Assembly (NCBI GenBank): GCA_006384855.1
Contig: VCJN01000981.1
Coordinates: 33,513 to 97,512, forward strand
Length of the DNA stretch: 64,000 nucleotides
From: Tetraselmis striata
Lineage: Eukaryota; Chlorophyta; Chlorodendrophyceae; Chlorodendrales; Chlorodendraceae
Direction: 5' to 3'
Positions 1 to 9,995 of this stretch are shown piece by piece (position 1 is the stretch's first letter; each line of letters begins with the position of its first letter). The translations under genes were made by a program, and so were the position numbers. The notes under the pieces were generated by a model, which was not told the DNA's origin, made no database searches, and saw only the letters and a list, made by a program, of their open reading frames with translations.

Positions 1-206
1 ACCTCAGGTGCCAATGATATATCGGCAGCAGTAACTTCGCAATCATGCGACTCGACAGTTACTGGACAGCATGATGCAACACAAACATCATTTACATCCC
101 TATCCACTGAGCTGTCATCAGTAGAATACGGGCACTCCTATTTCATCTTAGGGCAGTCTTCCAGAAGGTGAGCCTCACCACATTTAAAGCATGTTTTGGC
201 AGCCAT
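1..206 (-). pseudogene. Gag-like zinc-knuckle remnant, minus strand
   Basis: Reading the minus strand from 206 downwards gives a short frame that starts MAAKTCFKCGEAHLLEDC, a CX2CX3HX4C zinc-knuckle-like motif typical of retroelement Gag proteins (one residue shorter than the usual CX2CX4HX4C). An in-frame TAG follows a few codons later, after which the frame is open again to the window edge and acidic. An in-frame stop also lies just upstream of the ATG. I read it as the decayed 3' part of a gag gene running off the left edge. Its element family cannot be told. Confidence 0.4.
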
Positions 207-496
207 GTTTTAGCATACTTCTCTGGCTCATGCAGTTCGTGCCGAGGCGACTTACCGAGAGAACGGGCGCCACTAAAAGACCATAACAAAGGTCGTCGAA
301 CAGCGTGTCGACTCGTCGACTCCTCGTGCTTCTCCTCAGATAGCAAGCGATTGATACGCCGAGCTTCGCAGCTCCTCCTGACGAAGGTTCGCCGCACACT
401 CGACGGTCGTCGGCTCGTTGCTCATCTCCTGTCGAGATATCGCCAGTATGTCGACATATTCTTGGCGCGTACTCAGCAGAAGTTGCCGGCGCTCCA

Positions 497-1141
497 TCAG
501 CACGTCCTGCTGTCATCTGTAGTAAAAAACCAATCTGCATGCACGCTATAGATGCAGATGCAGGTGCATATGATATTATAGATGCATATGCATATGCGGC
601 TATAGATGCAAGCTTCTCGTTGAAGATCTTGTACTTGAGCCGACATACGAACGGCCTTGAGGAACTCGGTCGCAGTAGCAGGTCGTTGATCAGCATCTAA
701 TTCCTCACCAGCAGCTACTGCTAGTGCAACTAATTGCGACATGACTATAGCGTGCGACCTTTCTGGCGTGCGCATTTCACTGGCTATCTGCTTGGATGAT
801 AGCTTAGATGCATATAAGAAACATTTCATACCATCTATGATGAGAACGTCAAACAGTTCTAAGTCGTCCTCAGAGACAAGCAGACCAGTTTCCTCGCGGA
901 GTTTCCGCACAGCCGTGCCGCGCACAGTAATGTCAGATGCTGTCGACTTTCCGCCTGGTATGAAAAGAGTCGACATAGCATTTGGCTCAGCCGTTAAGAT
1001 CACTTGACGTTCGACAGAGTGACCTTTACCATAAGTGACCAGTACGGCAGCACAAACCTTCGTAGTCGACAGGTCGACTGAACTTTGCTCGTTGAGCAGT
1101 TGCTCTCGGCTTTTGCCAGCAGAATTCATCGACTCAGACAT
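497..1141 (-). CDS. Nudix-like domain protein (214 aa ORF)
   Basis: The N-terminal two thirds looks like a Nudix hydrolase fold. A beta-rich stretch (VCAAVLVTYGKG, about residues 30-42) is followed by FIPGGKS and then RKLREETGLLVSEDDLELF (about 80-120), which carries the RxLxEETG core with the two metal-binding glutamates. The Nudix box is not canonical: the glutamate expected six residues after the glycine is an aspartate, and one extra residue precedes the arginine, so catalysis is uncertain. Nudix enzymes hydrolyse nucleoside diphosphates linked to another moiety. The last ~35 residues are low-complexity Cys/Ile/Tyr encoded by an 'atgcatatagatgca'-type simple repeat, so the natural stop may have been lost. 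A zinc-knuckle gag remnant lies downstream on the same strand, so this could be part of a retroelement rather than a host gene. Confidence 0.5.
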   Translation of the reverse strand: MSESMNSAGKSREQLLNEQSSVDLSTTKVCAAVLVTYGKGHSVERQVILTAEPNAMSTLFIPGGKSTASDITVRGTAVRKLREETGLLVSEDDLELFDVLIIDGMKCFLYASKLSSKQIASEMRTPERSHAIVMSQLVALAVAAGEELDADQRPATATEFLKAVRMSAQVQDLQREACIYSRICICIYNIICTCICIYSVHADWFFTTDDSRTC

Positions 1142-1694
1142 GTCGAACTAATAGTATTCAGTCGAGGTATCGCAGGTTGAGCAGTGGAAGCTAAAATAAG
1201 GAGCGCAACAGCAGCTCCGGAACCACTGCGGCAGTGTCGCCCCTCACACACGCAAAAGGCAAGACTGGCGTGAAAACACAGACGGCAGAGGGAGAAAGAA
1301 ACAATGGTTACAACGTTGTCACCACCCGCCGCTATTTATGCGTCTGGCTAACTCGCAGCTAGCCACCACCAAGCGGCACGCGCACTGCTAAGCGCGTCAC
1401 TGTGGAGAGTCGTGCCTTGAAGTGTCGAACACGAGGTCGTCGCTTAGAGACCTCCGCACAAGTAGTTGACACATCAGTTTATGCACAAGTATACAACTAA
1501 TGCTACAGAGGCAGGGACATTGTACATATATATGCCCGCTACGGGTACGCACATGCGTATTATCCCGTACCTACTGCTGAACAGTGTACCGGTACCAGTA
1601 GGACTCATCTCATGATTCATCATCCACCAGTACTCGTATTGTGGCGCGTGACACACGCTCGCACACATACGATACAACAGGTACTCGTACATGA
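1142..1694. other. No recognisable gene; GTAC/TACG-rich intergenic DNA
   Basis: No ORF with protein-like composition is seen. The second half is rich in short gtac, acgtac and tactcgta motifs, like the copia LTRs and other intergenic parts of this window. Confidence 0.5.
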
Positions 1695-1934
1695 ATGATG
1701 CTACGATCATACAGTACCCGTACAAAATATGCCATTATTGTCACAGCCGCGTACGTGATCGGCGTGACGATGCAAAAGATCAAGTACTTCGGCGGCTGGG
1801 CGATGGAGTCCAGCGTGGTGCTCGACTACATCGGCCCAACAGTGCTGCCGTGTCCGGCAGCATGGCACCTCTTTGGCTGGATGACCCCCTGGGGCGGTCA
1901 ACCAGCCAGGCTGCCACGCCAAATGGCGACATGA
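1695..1934 (+). pseudogene. Fragment of a tyrosine recombinase C-terminus
   Basis: The translation contains GVTMQKIKYFGGWAMESS followed by VVLDYIGPT. This matches the C-terminal pattern of eukaryotic tyrosine recombinases (Crypton/DIRS/Ngaro type), in which a GGW motif precedes a serine-rich helix and the YI containing the catalytic tyrosine. No other recombinase boxes are present upstream, so this is an isolated fragment. It differs from the recombinase at 8.2-9.4 kb and probably comes from another element. Confidence 0.42.
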
Positions 1935-2274
1935 TGGCAAAACTGCGAGCCCCCTGCTTTGCTAATGGTCAGATTGAGAATTATAGAGGTTTGAATTGCA
2001 CGGGGCTAAGTACGACGGGTGTTACCCGACGTTACAATTCCGCCATACGCGGCTAGTACGCTACTGCCGTGTGCCCACGTCCATCCCTCACCCCGATATG
2101 ACGCCCCGCGACGCGGCGGTGTCTCCACCTTCTGCCTTTGCGCCAGCTTCCAGCTAGCGCAACCCACCCTTCCCAACCCTGTCATGCGTGCTTTGGGGCC
2201 TGAGCCCCTGTGCCAAACGTTGTAGGAGATCTGACACCTTTTTGTAAAAATAGCGAGCCCCGTGCTTTGCTAAA
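1935..2274. other. No recognisable gene
   Basis: Short open frames only, without recognisable motifs. A palindromic or LTR-like structure was not found. Confidence 0.4.
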
Positions 2275-2940
2275 AAAAAGCTTTGGGTTTCTGAGATGGA
2301 AGCATGGCTCGATCGACAGTTCAAGCCCGATTCTATCGCGGCTCATACTCACCAATTGGTGCTCGACAGCCATGAGCTTAAGGTTCACATTGTCATGGGC
2401 TGCGAGGTCCTGACTCACTTCGTCAACTATCAAGACTGGAAACAAGCTTTCTTCAAGGCCGCTTTCACCAACGGCATTTAGACAACCGTCGCAGACTACG
2501 CGCGTGACATCTGCGTCAAGCCGAGCGACCCCAAGATGGCGACTTGCTGGGTCGACTTGCAGCGCAAGCTACAAGCTGCATTTGCTTTGCTGCATGAACC
2601 TTTCGCTGCGCCTGAGTACTTGCAAGTGCAGCGTATCTGGCAGGCGATTCCCAAGCACGAGAGAGCCGAGGTGCAAAAGATGGCTAATCACGCCAACGAG
2701 ACGGTCTCGACTCACGAAGTGCTTTTCAGACATCTCTCGGCTATCGACGAGGAGCACCGCCTCGCTGTCGAGACCGCCAAGAAGAGGCAAGCCAAAATCA
2801 ACAACCACAAGCGTCACTACGATGAGTATTCAGGTCGTCGTCACATGCCGACCTTCACAAACCCGTGGTCGCGCAACAACGGAGCGTCGACCAGCTCTGC
2901 CCCGAGTCGCCCTACTGCTCATGACAGCTTGCCCAGTCGC
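2275..2940 (+). pseudogene. Ty3/gypsy gag fragment (broken)
   Basis: This segment is closely similar to the gag gene at 14,121-15,170 (from its 'ctttgggtt..gagacggaggcatgg' part on), covering about two thirds of it. It has an in-frame TAG at 2479-2481 (CAG in the other copy) that splits the reading frame. It stops exactly where the copia LTR begins at 2941, shortly before the zinc knuckle would be encoded. It is therefore a gag copy truncated by the copia insertion; nothing gypsy-like follows on the far side of the copia element, so the locus has also been rearranged. Confidence 0.8.
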
Positions 2941-3435
2941 TGTTGAAAGATAGGCGTGAGGGAAAATAACGACTGTCTGTTACAACGGGTCGCGCCCTGC
3001 CTTTATACTCGCGCACGCCATGGTGCGCGCGCCAGCCACTAGCGCATCCGCCACCTTGCGCCATCGCGTGGTGACTGTATTCTCCAGTACTTAACGCATA
3101 TGTGCGAGCCTGAGTATTGGCATTATCTATGTCTGTACAATACAGTATCCACTGCTGCATCGGCCGATATCCTGCAGTATATTCTAGTACTGCATGGTGC
3201 CCACCATTGATACTCAGCAGTACCGGAATCTTGATTGTGCTCGCACGGGCGTCCTCGTACTCGTAGATGTACAGCCGCTCCGCGATGTACGTCTGCTGCC
3301 GGAGATGTACTCGCGTCCTCGTACTCGTAGCCGTACGATCGCTCCGCCGTCTACAGATACTGCTGAGAGTGTGCAGGCGTCAAGGCCCCAAACAGCCGGT
3401 CAAACGCCTGCAAGACTGGTATTTTGATAACAACA
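2941..3435 (-). repeat. Copia LTR (3' LTR of the minus-strand deletion derivative)
   Basis: It starts TGTTGAAA and ends CAACA, the same 5 bp inverted ends as the intact copia LTRs at 33,930 and 40,038. It is 495 bp long, with scattered differences from its partner at 5565-6068, including an altered end (gataacaaca instead of caaacaaca). The polypurine tract 'gagtggggg' (minus strand) abuts it at 3436. Confidence 0.88.
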
Positions 3436-5544
3436 CCCCCACTCGCCATGCAGTCATCACGCGCCCAACATCTGCATGGCGAACTCCGCGTGCTTCAGCC
3501 TTCCCAGAGCCTTGGTGTGCATCCGCAACCATCTGTGCAGTCGGGCAGTACTCAATTGCCACCTCCCCGCTGAGCACCTTCTCCCGTGTGAAGTGGTACT
3601 TGATGACGATGTGCTTGCTGCGACCATGGGTCATGGGGTTGCGCGTCAGCGCATTGCAGCTCTGGTTGTCCTCGAAGATCACTGTGGCCTCGGACTGAGC
3701 ACAACACAGCTCGCGCAGCAGCTCGCGCAAGAACAGCGCCTCGCACACAGCAGCACACAACGCCATGTACTCCGCCTCCGCCGTTGACAGCGCCACAGTG
3801 GCCTGCAGCTGCGACTTCCAACTCACTGCAGCTCCACAAAGCATGAAGACGAAGCCAGTGGTGGAGCGTCGTGACACCACGTCTCCAGCCCAGTCGGCGT
3901 CGCAGTACCCGTGCAGTAGACCGTCAACCTTGCCCCCACTGAAGGTCAGCCCCAGGGTTTTGGTACCCTTCAGGTATCGCAGGACTCGCTTGGCAGCCTG
4001 CCAGTGGCGCTCTTCAGGCTTGGCCATCACCCTGCACAACTAATCACAGCTTCAGCAATGTCGGGGCGGGTAGCCACCATCGCGTACAACAGGCTGCCCA
4101 CAAGGGCCTGATATGGCATCTCAGCAGCCAACGGCTTGTTGCTACCGGGGACATCGGCACCAACCTCCGCCGGGGTGCTCACAGCGTAAGCGTCAGCAAG
4201 GTTGAACTTGTGCAGCATGTCATCAATGTACTTGGCCTGATGCACCTTCAGCGTCGCATTGTCCCAGTCTCGCTCCACCGCCATGCCTAGCGCCCAGGCA
4301 CAGACGCCCAAGTCCTTGATGTCAAAGCGGGCGCCTAATGCCGTCTTGAAATCCGCGGCCCATACTGCGTTCTTGAAGGCAAAGATCATGTCGTCCACGT
4401 AAACCACCAGGATGCAGATCAACTGCCCACCCTGCCAGTAGACGTACGCGCCAGGGTCGGACTTGAGCTGCTGAAACCCGTAGCACACCAAGAACTTATG
4501 CAAGGTGTTGTGCCAATTTCGGGGTGATTGCTTCAGCCCGTACAGGCTCTTCAACAAGCGCAAGACCATGGGCCGCCCTCTTGCATCGTACTGCTCATAG
4601 CCAGGCGGCGGCCTCATGTAGATCTCCTCCTCTAGTGGAGCATACAGGAACGCCGTGTCGACATCAACCTGATGGATATTCCAACCGTATTTGTACTGCA
4701 ATCGCAAACAGCACTCGGATAGTGGTGAACTTCACGGTCGGTGCAAAAGTCTCTGCATAGTCGATGCCATGTCATTGACGGCAGCCTTGGACAACCAGTC
4801 GGGCCTTGAAGTGCGCGATACTGCCATCAGCGTTGTATTTGACCTTGAATACCCATTTGCTGGGAATGGCTGTTCGCTCCTCTGGTAACTCGCACACCAC
4901 CCACGTGCCCTGCTTCTCCAACGAGTTGAATTCTGACTCTACGGCTTGCGCCCATTGCTCCTTGAACGGTCCGGACAGGGCCTGCTTGAGCGTGATGGGC
5001 TCATCGACACCCTGTGTCACTGCCGCGAATGCGGTGGCCATCATAGCTGCAGCGTCGTCGTTGGGGTTTTCCGGATGGGGTAAACCCGGATGGTCGTGAC
5101 CCACCATTGCCCAGGAGCTCGGCGAGAACGAGCAGGGTAGGGGTCCCTCTCAGCACGCTGGACTATAGGTTCCTCTTGCCCGCCATCGTCGGTTCCCTCG
5201 TTCGTCTCCAACTGGGCCAGCTCCAGCGTGGGTCGCTGCGGTCCAAGTTCTAGTTCCTCCGCAGTCAGTGGCTCCTCCTCAATCTCAAGCTCCTCCTCAA
5301 CGTCGTCCGTTTCATCCACGACACGCCGGTGAGCCTCGGTTATCTCTTGCAGCCGTGATGCGTCGGACGTGCTGCCAACTCCGCCGTTATCGAGAAGTGC
5401 CTGGTATTGGGGGAACATCTCAAGGCTTGCAGCAGCATCGCCCCCACTGCCCCCCTTGCTGCTGGAAGCCGCATCACGCCAACCCTCATCGAAAATCACA
5501 TTCCGACTTGCAACCACGCGGCGAGTAGCTGGGTTCGCAGTGGA
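3436..5544 (-). pseudogene. Copia pol remnant: reverse transcriptase and RNase H only
   Basis: Minus-strand coding similar to the C-terminal part of the intact copia polyprotein. It covers the linker after the integrase core, the RT (QVDVDTAFLYAP, SLYGLKQSPRNW, YVDDM) and RNase H (YCDADWAGD). Frameshifts near 4040, 4700 and 5090 split it into pieces. Sequence equivalent to gag, protease, integrase and most of the leader, about 3.5 kb, is missing: the frame runs from the 'ctgggtt' site directly into the primer-binding region at 5540. It is a non-autonomous deletion derivative that could only move using enzymes from an intact copy. Confidence 0.88.
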
Positions 5545-5564
5545 AGCGTCGAGGGCCCATAACC
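5542..5564 (-). promoter_or_regulatory. Copia primer-binding region resembling initiator tRNA-Met
   Basis: Immediately inside the 5' LTR, the + strand reads ggaagcgtcgagggcccataacc. Apart from three or so bases this equals the D-stem/anticodon part of eukaryotic initiator tRNA-Met (GGAAGCG..GGGCCCAUAACC). Drosophila copia is known to prime reverse transcription from the 5' half of this tRNA cut in the anticodon loop, and the location is right for that mechanism. The intact copies carry a slightly different version with 'cccaactaacc'. Confidence 0.65.
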
Positions 5565-6068
5565 TGTTGAAATATAGGCGTGAGGGAAAAGAACGACTGT
5601 CTGTTACAACGGGTCGCGCCCTGCAAATAATCGCGCAAATACTCGCGCACGCCATGGTGCGCGCGCCAGCCATTAGCGCATCCGCCACCTTGCGCCATCG
5701 CGCGCTGACTGTATTCTCCAGTACTTAACGCATATGTGCGAGCCTGAGTATTGGCATTAACTATGTCCGTACAATACAGTATCCGCTGCTGCATCGGCCG
5801 ATATCCTGCAGTATATTCTAGTACTGCATGGCGCCCACCATTGATACTCAGCAGTACCGGAATCTTGATTGTGCTCGCACGGGCGTCATCGTACTCGTAG
5901 ATGTACAGCCGCTCCGCGATGTACGTCTGCTGCCGGAGATGTACTCGCGTCCTCGTACTCGTAGCCGTACGATCGCTCCGCCGTCTACAGATACTGCTGA
6001 GAGTGTGCAGGCGTCGTCAAGGCTCCAAACAGCCGGTCAAACGCCTGCAAGACTGGTATCAAACAACA
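5565..6068 (-). repeat. Copia LTR (5' LTR of the deletion derivative)
   Basis: TGTTGAAA...CAACA, 504 bp. It contains a short extra 'aaataatcgcgcaaat' segment relative to the other LTRs. The flanking bases (gtcgc left of 2941, gtgtg right of 6068) do not form a target-site duplication, so the element ends have been rearranged or the insertion is chimeric. Confidence 0.85.
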
Positions 6069-6160
6069 GTGTGCCCTGCTCCATCTCAACTCTGTCTAGA
6101 GGCTCTCTGAGAGCCCAGTGAAACTCGTCATCAGGATGATTAATATGAGGACCAGAAGAA

Positions 6161-6196
6161 ACAGTCGTTCTTTTCCCTCACGCCCATATTTCAACA
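6161..6196 (+). repeat. 36 bp copia LTR tip, opposite orientation
   Basis: The sequence acagtcgttcttttccctca..tttcaaca equals the terminal 36 bp of the copia LTR in plus orientation. It lies just beyond the minus-strand LTR that ends at 6068. It is a leftover of a second copia insertion at the border with the DIRS-like element. Confidence 0.75.
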
Positions 6197-8050
6197 ACTT
6201 TGTTCAGAGTTGGTATGAAGAGGTCACCCCGTTCTGGCGTTCTATATGCCGCCCTCGCTCATGGGTCCTGCGATGGATCGAGGATGGCTTTTCTCTTCGT
6301 TGGAAGAGTGCCCCCGCACCAGCTGAGTTCCCCAAGCTTAAAACGGCCCACCATAATTCAGAGTTTGTGGATGAGTGTGTTGCTGAAATGGTGGCTGCTG
6401 GCCATGTATATGAGACATCTGATAAACCTACTGTGGTTAGTCCTATAGGCGCTGTGCCTAACCCCCGCTCTGATTAGCTCCGGCTCATCATTGATATGCG
6501 TTATGTCAATGAGGCTTGATTGCCCTAAGTTCAAATTTGAGGGTCTCTTAGACCTCAAACATATTATGATGAAAGGTGATCACATGATCGCTTTCGACTT
6601 GAAATCTGGTTTCAGTCACGTCGATTTTCATTCCTCTGCAAAACCTTATGTCGTCTTCCAGTGGAAGGGCAAGTATTACATGTTCAATAGCTTAGATTGC
6701 AAGTGGCTCCTTATGCCTTTGCAGAGACCATGTCTGAGCTGGTCAAATATTGGCGCAGAGAGGGTATTCCTGTCCTACCCTATCTGGATGATTTTCTATT
6801 TTGTGCCCCCAAAGCTGCTGATGCATCAGTGCTCAACAGAAGAATTATTTCTGACTTTGGTAAGTCAGGTTTGTGTCTTAATATGGAGAAGAGCACCCCA
6901 GCTCCCGGTCAATTGCTCAGGCATTTGGGCTTTATGGTTGACTCTGCCACCGGTACTTTTTCTGTGCCAGAAGACCGGTGGGATAGGTTACAGCAAGGCA
7001 TCGCTGAATTGTTGTATGCCCGCAGAGGCAGAGTGCCTTTCCGCTAGTTGGCTAGTATTATCGGCCAAGCTACCTCCATGAGGCTGGCTCTGGGCTCTCT
7101 TGCTAAGCTTTATACCCGGCATTATGTATGCCGTTCAAAACTCAGCAGTGTGGACCTGGTCCTACTGGGTTTCTCTCAAACCTGAAGCTAGGAATGAACT
7201 GTCGTTCTGGGAAGGATTAGACAAAAGTTCCTGTGTGGGCAGAATCTGGCCTCGTCAGCATGTGGTGGCTATTAATATGGAAACTGATGCCAGTGATGTT
7301 GGTTGGGGCGGTCTTCTGATAAATGGCCTGTCAGATTCCCATCAACTTATCGCTCATGAGTTCTTCACTCTGTGGGAGAGAGCCCAGTCCTCTACCTTTA
7401 GAGAGCTGGCGGGAGTTATCAAATGCATAATGTCTTTTATTACATTTTGTGTTGGCGCACTGGTAGTCATCCAGACTGATAACCAGAACCTCCTATGGAT
7501 TGTGGGGAAGGGTAGCAGATCTATCCCTATTAATGATCTGGCTAGTGAATTACACCTTCTGTGTGTAAAGTATGATATCACCCCGGATTTACATTGGGTT
7601 TCCAGAGAATGGAGTGTCCGTGCTGACGCTATCAGCAAATATGAGGACACTAGTGATTGTTATTACACAGTTATTATTTTCAGATGCTGGATGCCCGATG
7701 GGATCCTCACAATGCTGACCTCTTTGCGAGCAGCAGAAATGCACAATGTAGTGTGTTCTTTTCTCAGTTTTGGTGCCCTGGCACTCATGGTGTTAACTCT
7801 TTGCACCATGACTGGTCTCAGTTCAATTGCTGGATTAGCCCCCCTTTCAGAATGGTGGGTGATGTGCTCAGGCACATGCACACTTGTGTTGCTACGGGCA
7901 CTTTGATTATCCAATTTTGGGATTCCTCCTCTTGGTGGCATGTCCTTGCAACTGACGGTGCTCACTTCATTGACGCTGTCATGGACTGGCTGTGGCTCCC
8001 CAGGGAGGACCCTGCCCTTTTTCTCCCGGGCCAGAACAGCGGCAACCAGA
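6197..8050 (+). pseudogene. DIRS/Ngaro-like reverse transcriptase-RNase H (decayed)
   Basis: Three-frame reading gives RT blocks in order: VSPIGAVPNPRSD, then RLIIDMRYVN, FDLKSGFSHVDFHS, and the catalytic PYLDDFLFC at about 6778-6804 (YLDD instead of YVDD). RNase H follows (METDASDVGWGG at ~7278, IQTDNQNL at ~7474, RADAIS at ~7621). Downstream comes the region conserved after RNase H in DIRS-like elements (DARWDPHNADLFAS, WCPGTHGVNS, WISPPF at ~7686-7850). In-frame stops near 6476 and 6519 and several frame changes show it is dead. The order RT, RNase H, tyrosine recombinase with no DDE integrase identifies the DIRS/Ngaro order of LTR-like elements, which integrate through a circular DNA. Confidence 0.82.
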
Positions 8051-8199
8051 AATCACATCGACCGCCGTCCTGGGACATTCTGGCCATCCGGATCGACTTT
8101 TCACGGTCAGGCCCTCCAGTTCTCTCGCTTGCGGACCGCTGCGTCCACGGCGGCTGCCCACGCTGCTCCCCCTCCCGGTGGTTCTGTGTTGCCAGCGAC

Positions 8200-9440
8200 C
8201 CCTTGGGATGAGTTCGGTATTAATAGAGATGACCCCGTTGAGTGTTCCCTTCTGAATGACCTTCGTAATTCTGCTCGTAATAATGTCGCCGAGAGCACTG
8301 GCTCCGGCTATGCCTACGCATGGCGCCGCTTCCTGAAGTGGTTCCAGTGCCTCTTTCTCAGTTCCCAGGAACAACCTGCCAGCCTCGGATGAGACGGTGG
8401 CTCTCTATTTACAGTTCATTGCTAATGCGGCCGAGTCGTACTCGGTGATAAAAAACAACTTCCGCTGCGTTTGCGTTCCACCAACGTATTAATCTTTACA
8501 ATCATCCGACCCTCTCTCCGTGGGCCGCTATGGTGAGAGGCGGCTAAGCGCTCTATCGGCCTCTAGGTTTCCAATCGCAAAGAACCTTTCCTTTGGCAGG
8601 ATGTTGTCGCGTTTGCGTCTGCGTATACGCATGAGAGTGCTTCATACTGCCACTTGGTAGTCGCAGTCCCATGCGTCCTGTGTTTTGGCGCAATGGGCCG
8701 GTTCGACTGCGCGTCGGGCTTGAGACACACCGATGCCGCTTTCACCCCGGGCGATAAATTTGTGACGATTACATTCGTACAAATAAAAGCGGATCAGTAC
8801 CGTCAAGGGACACAGGTTGTTATATCTGAGATTCCCGGCCCGATTTGCCCTGTCCGGCTGCTGCAGCGGTTGATGAATCTGACTCGGCCTACTGGTAGGC
8901 AAGCTCCTGTTCGTCCTATTTTCCAGGGCTTTGTTGGCAAATTTGTCCGCAAATTTGTTGGCTTCCCCAGGCGATACTGCTCCCAATGGCAAAATTATTA
9001 CATTTGCCCAGTACTCACGGTACTTGTCACGGTGGATGGGCTCCATTATGGGCGTTACTGCTAAAGAGTTCCTGGCTACTTATTACGGATCACACTCTTG
9101 CCTTAGTGGTGGTGCTTCGGCCGCTGCCAATGCCGGGATTGCCCGAGAGGATTGGGGTCAACATATGGGTTCCAGTAGTGTTTCGTGCCAAGTCAGATAT
9201 ATGAAGAGTAGTGAGGAAAGACTGCTCTCCGTATCTCGCGCAATCATGCCCGCCCCAACGGGTTCCACTGTTGTGGACGAGCAGCCGGTCGCTCCTGAAA
9301 TGCCGACTACACCCGTGCCTTGCGAGGCCCCCATGCCGGAATCTGAACCGGACGAGTGCAAAGTTCCTGAGGTGGACGGTCGCCCAGAGAATATTTTTAC
9401 TTGGTCTGTTCCAGATCAGGCTGATGAAGACGAGTCCTGA
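8200..9440 (+). pseudogene. Tyrosine recombinase of the DIRS/Ngaro-like element
   Basis: The N-terminal helical domain is visible at about 8255-8345 (ESTGSGYAYAWRRFLKWF). A frame change follows, then the catalytic domain at 8654-9440: a helix with the first conserved arginine region (GLRHTDAAF at ~8718), a basic strand, IAREDWGQHMGSSSV (~9136) and VRYMKSSEERLLSVS (~9194) with the tyrosine of the active-site helix. Frame shifts near 8392 and 8950 break the gene. It would recombine a circular cDNA into the genome without a transposase. An acidic Pro/Glu-rich tail ends at 9440. Confidence 0.72.
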
Positions 9441-9487
9441 GTTTGACTGACAACTCTACAATGGCTCCGCCGATCCTGCTTACACTC

Positions 9488-9564
9488 GGTTGCACACTGA
9501 GGCTACGTACGAGTGTTGTCTCAGTGCCTGACGCTCAATTGCGAGCGGGCACGGCTCGGAAAAC
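9488..9564 (+). repeat. Split direct repeat copy 1 (77 bp) of the DIRS/Ngaro-like element
   Basis: The 77 bp segment starting ggttgcacactgaggctac and ending cggaaaac recurs at 9919-9995 with only a few changes. Repeats of this kind beyond the recombinase gene are the hallmark of Ngaro/PAT-type elements (split direct repeats). The matching 5' copy was not found, consistent with 5' truncation of this element. Confidence 0.7.
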
Positions 9565-9626
9565 TGAGCGTTTTCAATTGCCGTGGATGTAGGTAGCTAT
9601 ACGCAGCTTGCGAAGTACAACTGGAG

Positions 9627-9648
9627 ACCGGCATTTGAAAATGCCGGT
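9627..9648. other. Perfect hairpin downstream of the recombinase gene
   Basis: accggcattt/aaatgccggt forms a 10 bp stem with a 2-base centre. It is followed by a second hairpin at 9664-9684. Confidence 0.55.
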
Positions 9649-9663
9649 TTTCCGTGCCGTAGC

Positions 9664-9684
9664 CCGCCGCATATAATGCGGCGG
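9664..9684. other. Second perfect hairpin
   Basis: ccgccgcat-ata-atgcggcgg, a 9 bp stem with a 3-base loop. Together with the hairpin at 9627 it sits between the two split direct repeats, where the recombination or 3' end of the element would lie. Confidence 0.55.
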
Positions 9685-9918
9685 CTGTCAGTATGATTGC
9701 TCATTCTCTCGTCGTGCTTACCGGCGCTCTGGTTTCCCACCCGCCCTCCCTTTGGATTCTCATTTTCTATTTTGCGTACTTTGGTACCTTGTTTCTGCGT
9801 TGTGTTTTGTGCACTGTGGTGCGAGTACTGTGGTACTAGTTATGGGATTTGATGTGTTGCTCTGTTACCCGGCTTTTTCATTTCCTGTAACGAGCACCCC
9901 TGTGCCACCGACTTCACC

Positions 9919-9995
9919 GGTTGCACGCTGAGGCTACGTACTAGTGTTGTCTCAGCGCCTGCCGCTCAATTGCGAGCGGGCACGGCTCGGAAAAC
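9919..9995 (+). repeat. Split direct repeat copy 2 (77 bp)
   Basis: Near-identical to 9488-9564 at a distance of 431 bp. Between the copies are the two hairpins and AT/GT-rich DNA without an ORF. Confidence 0.7.
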
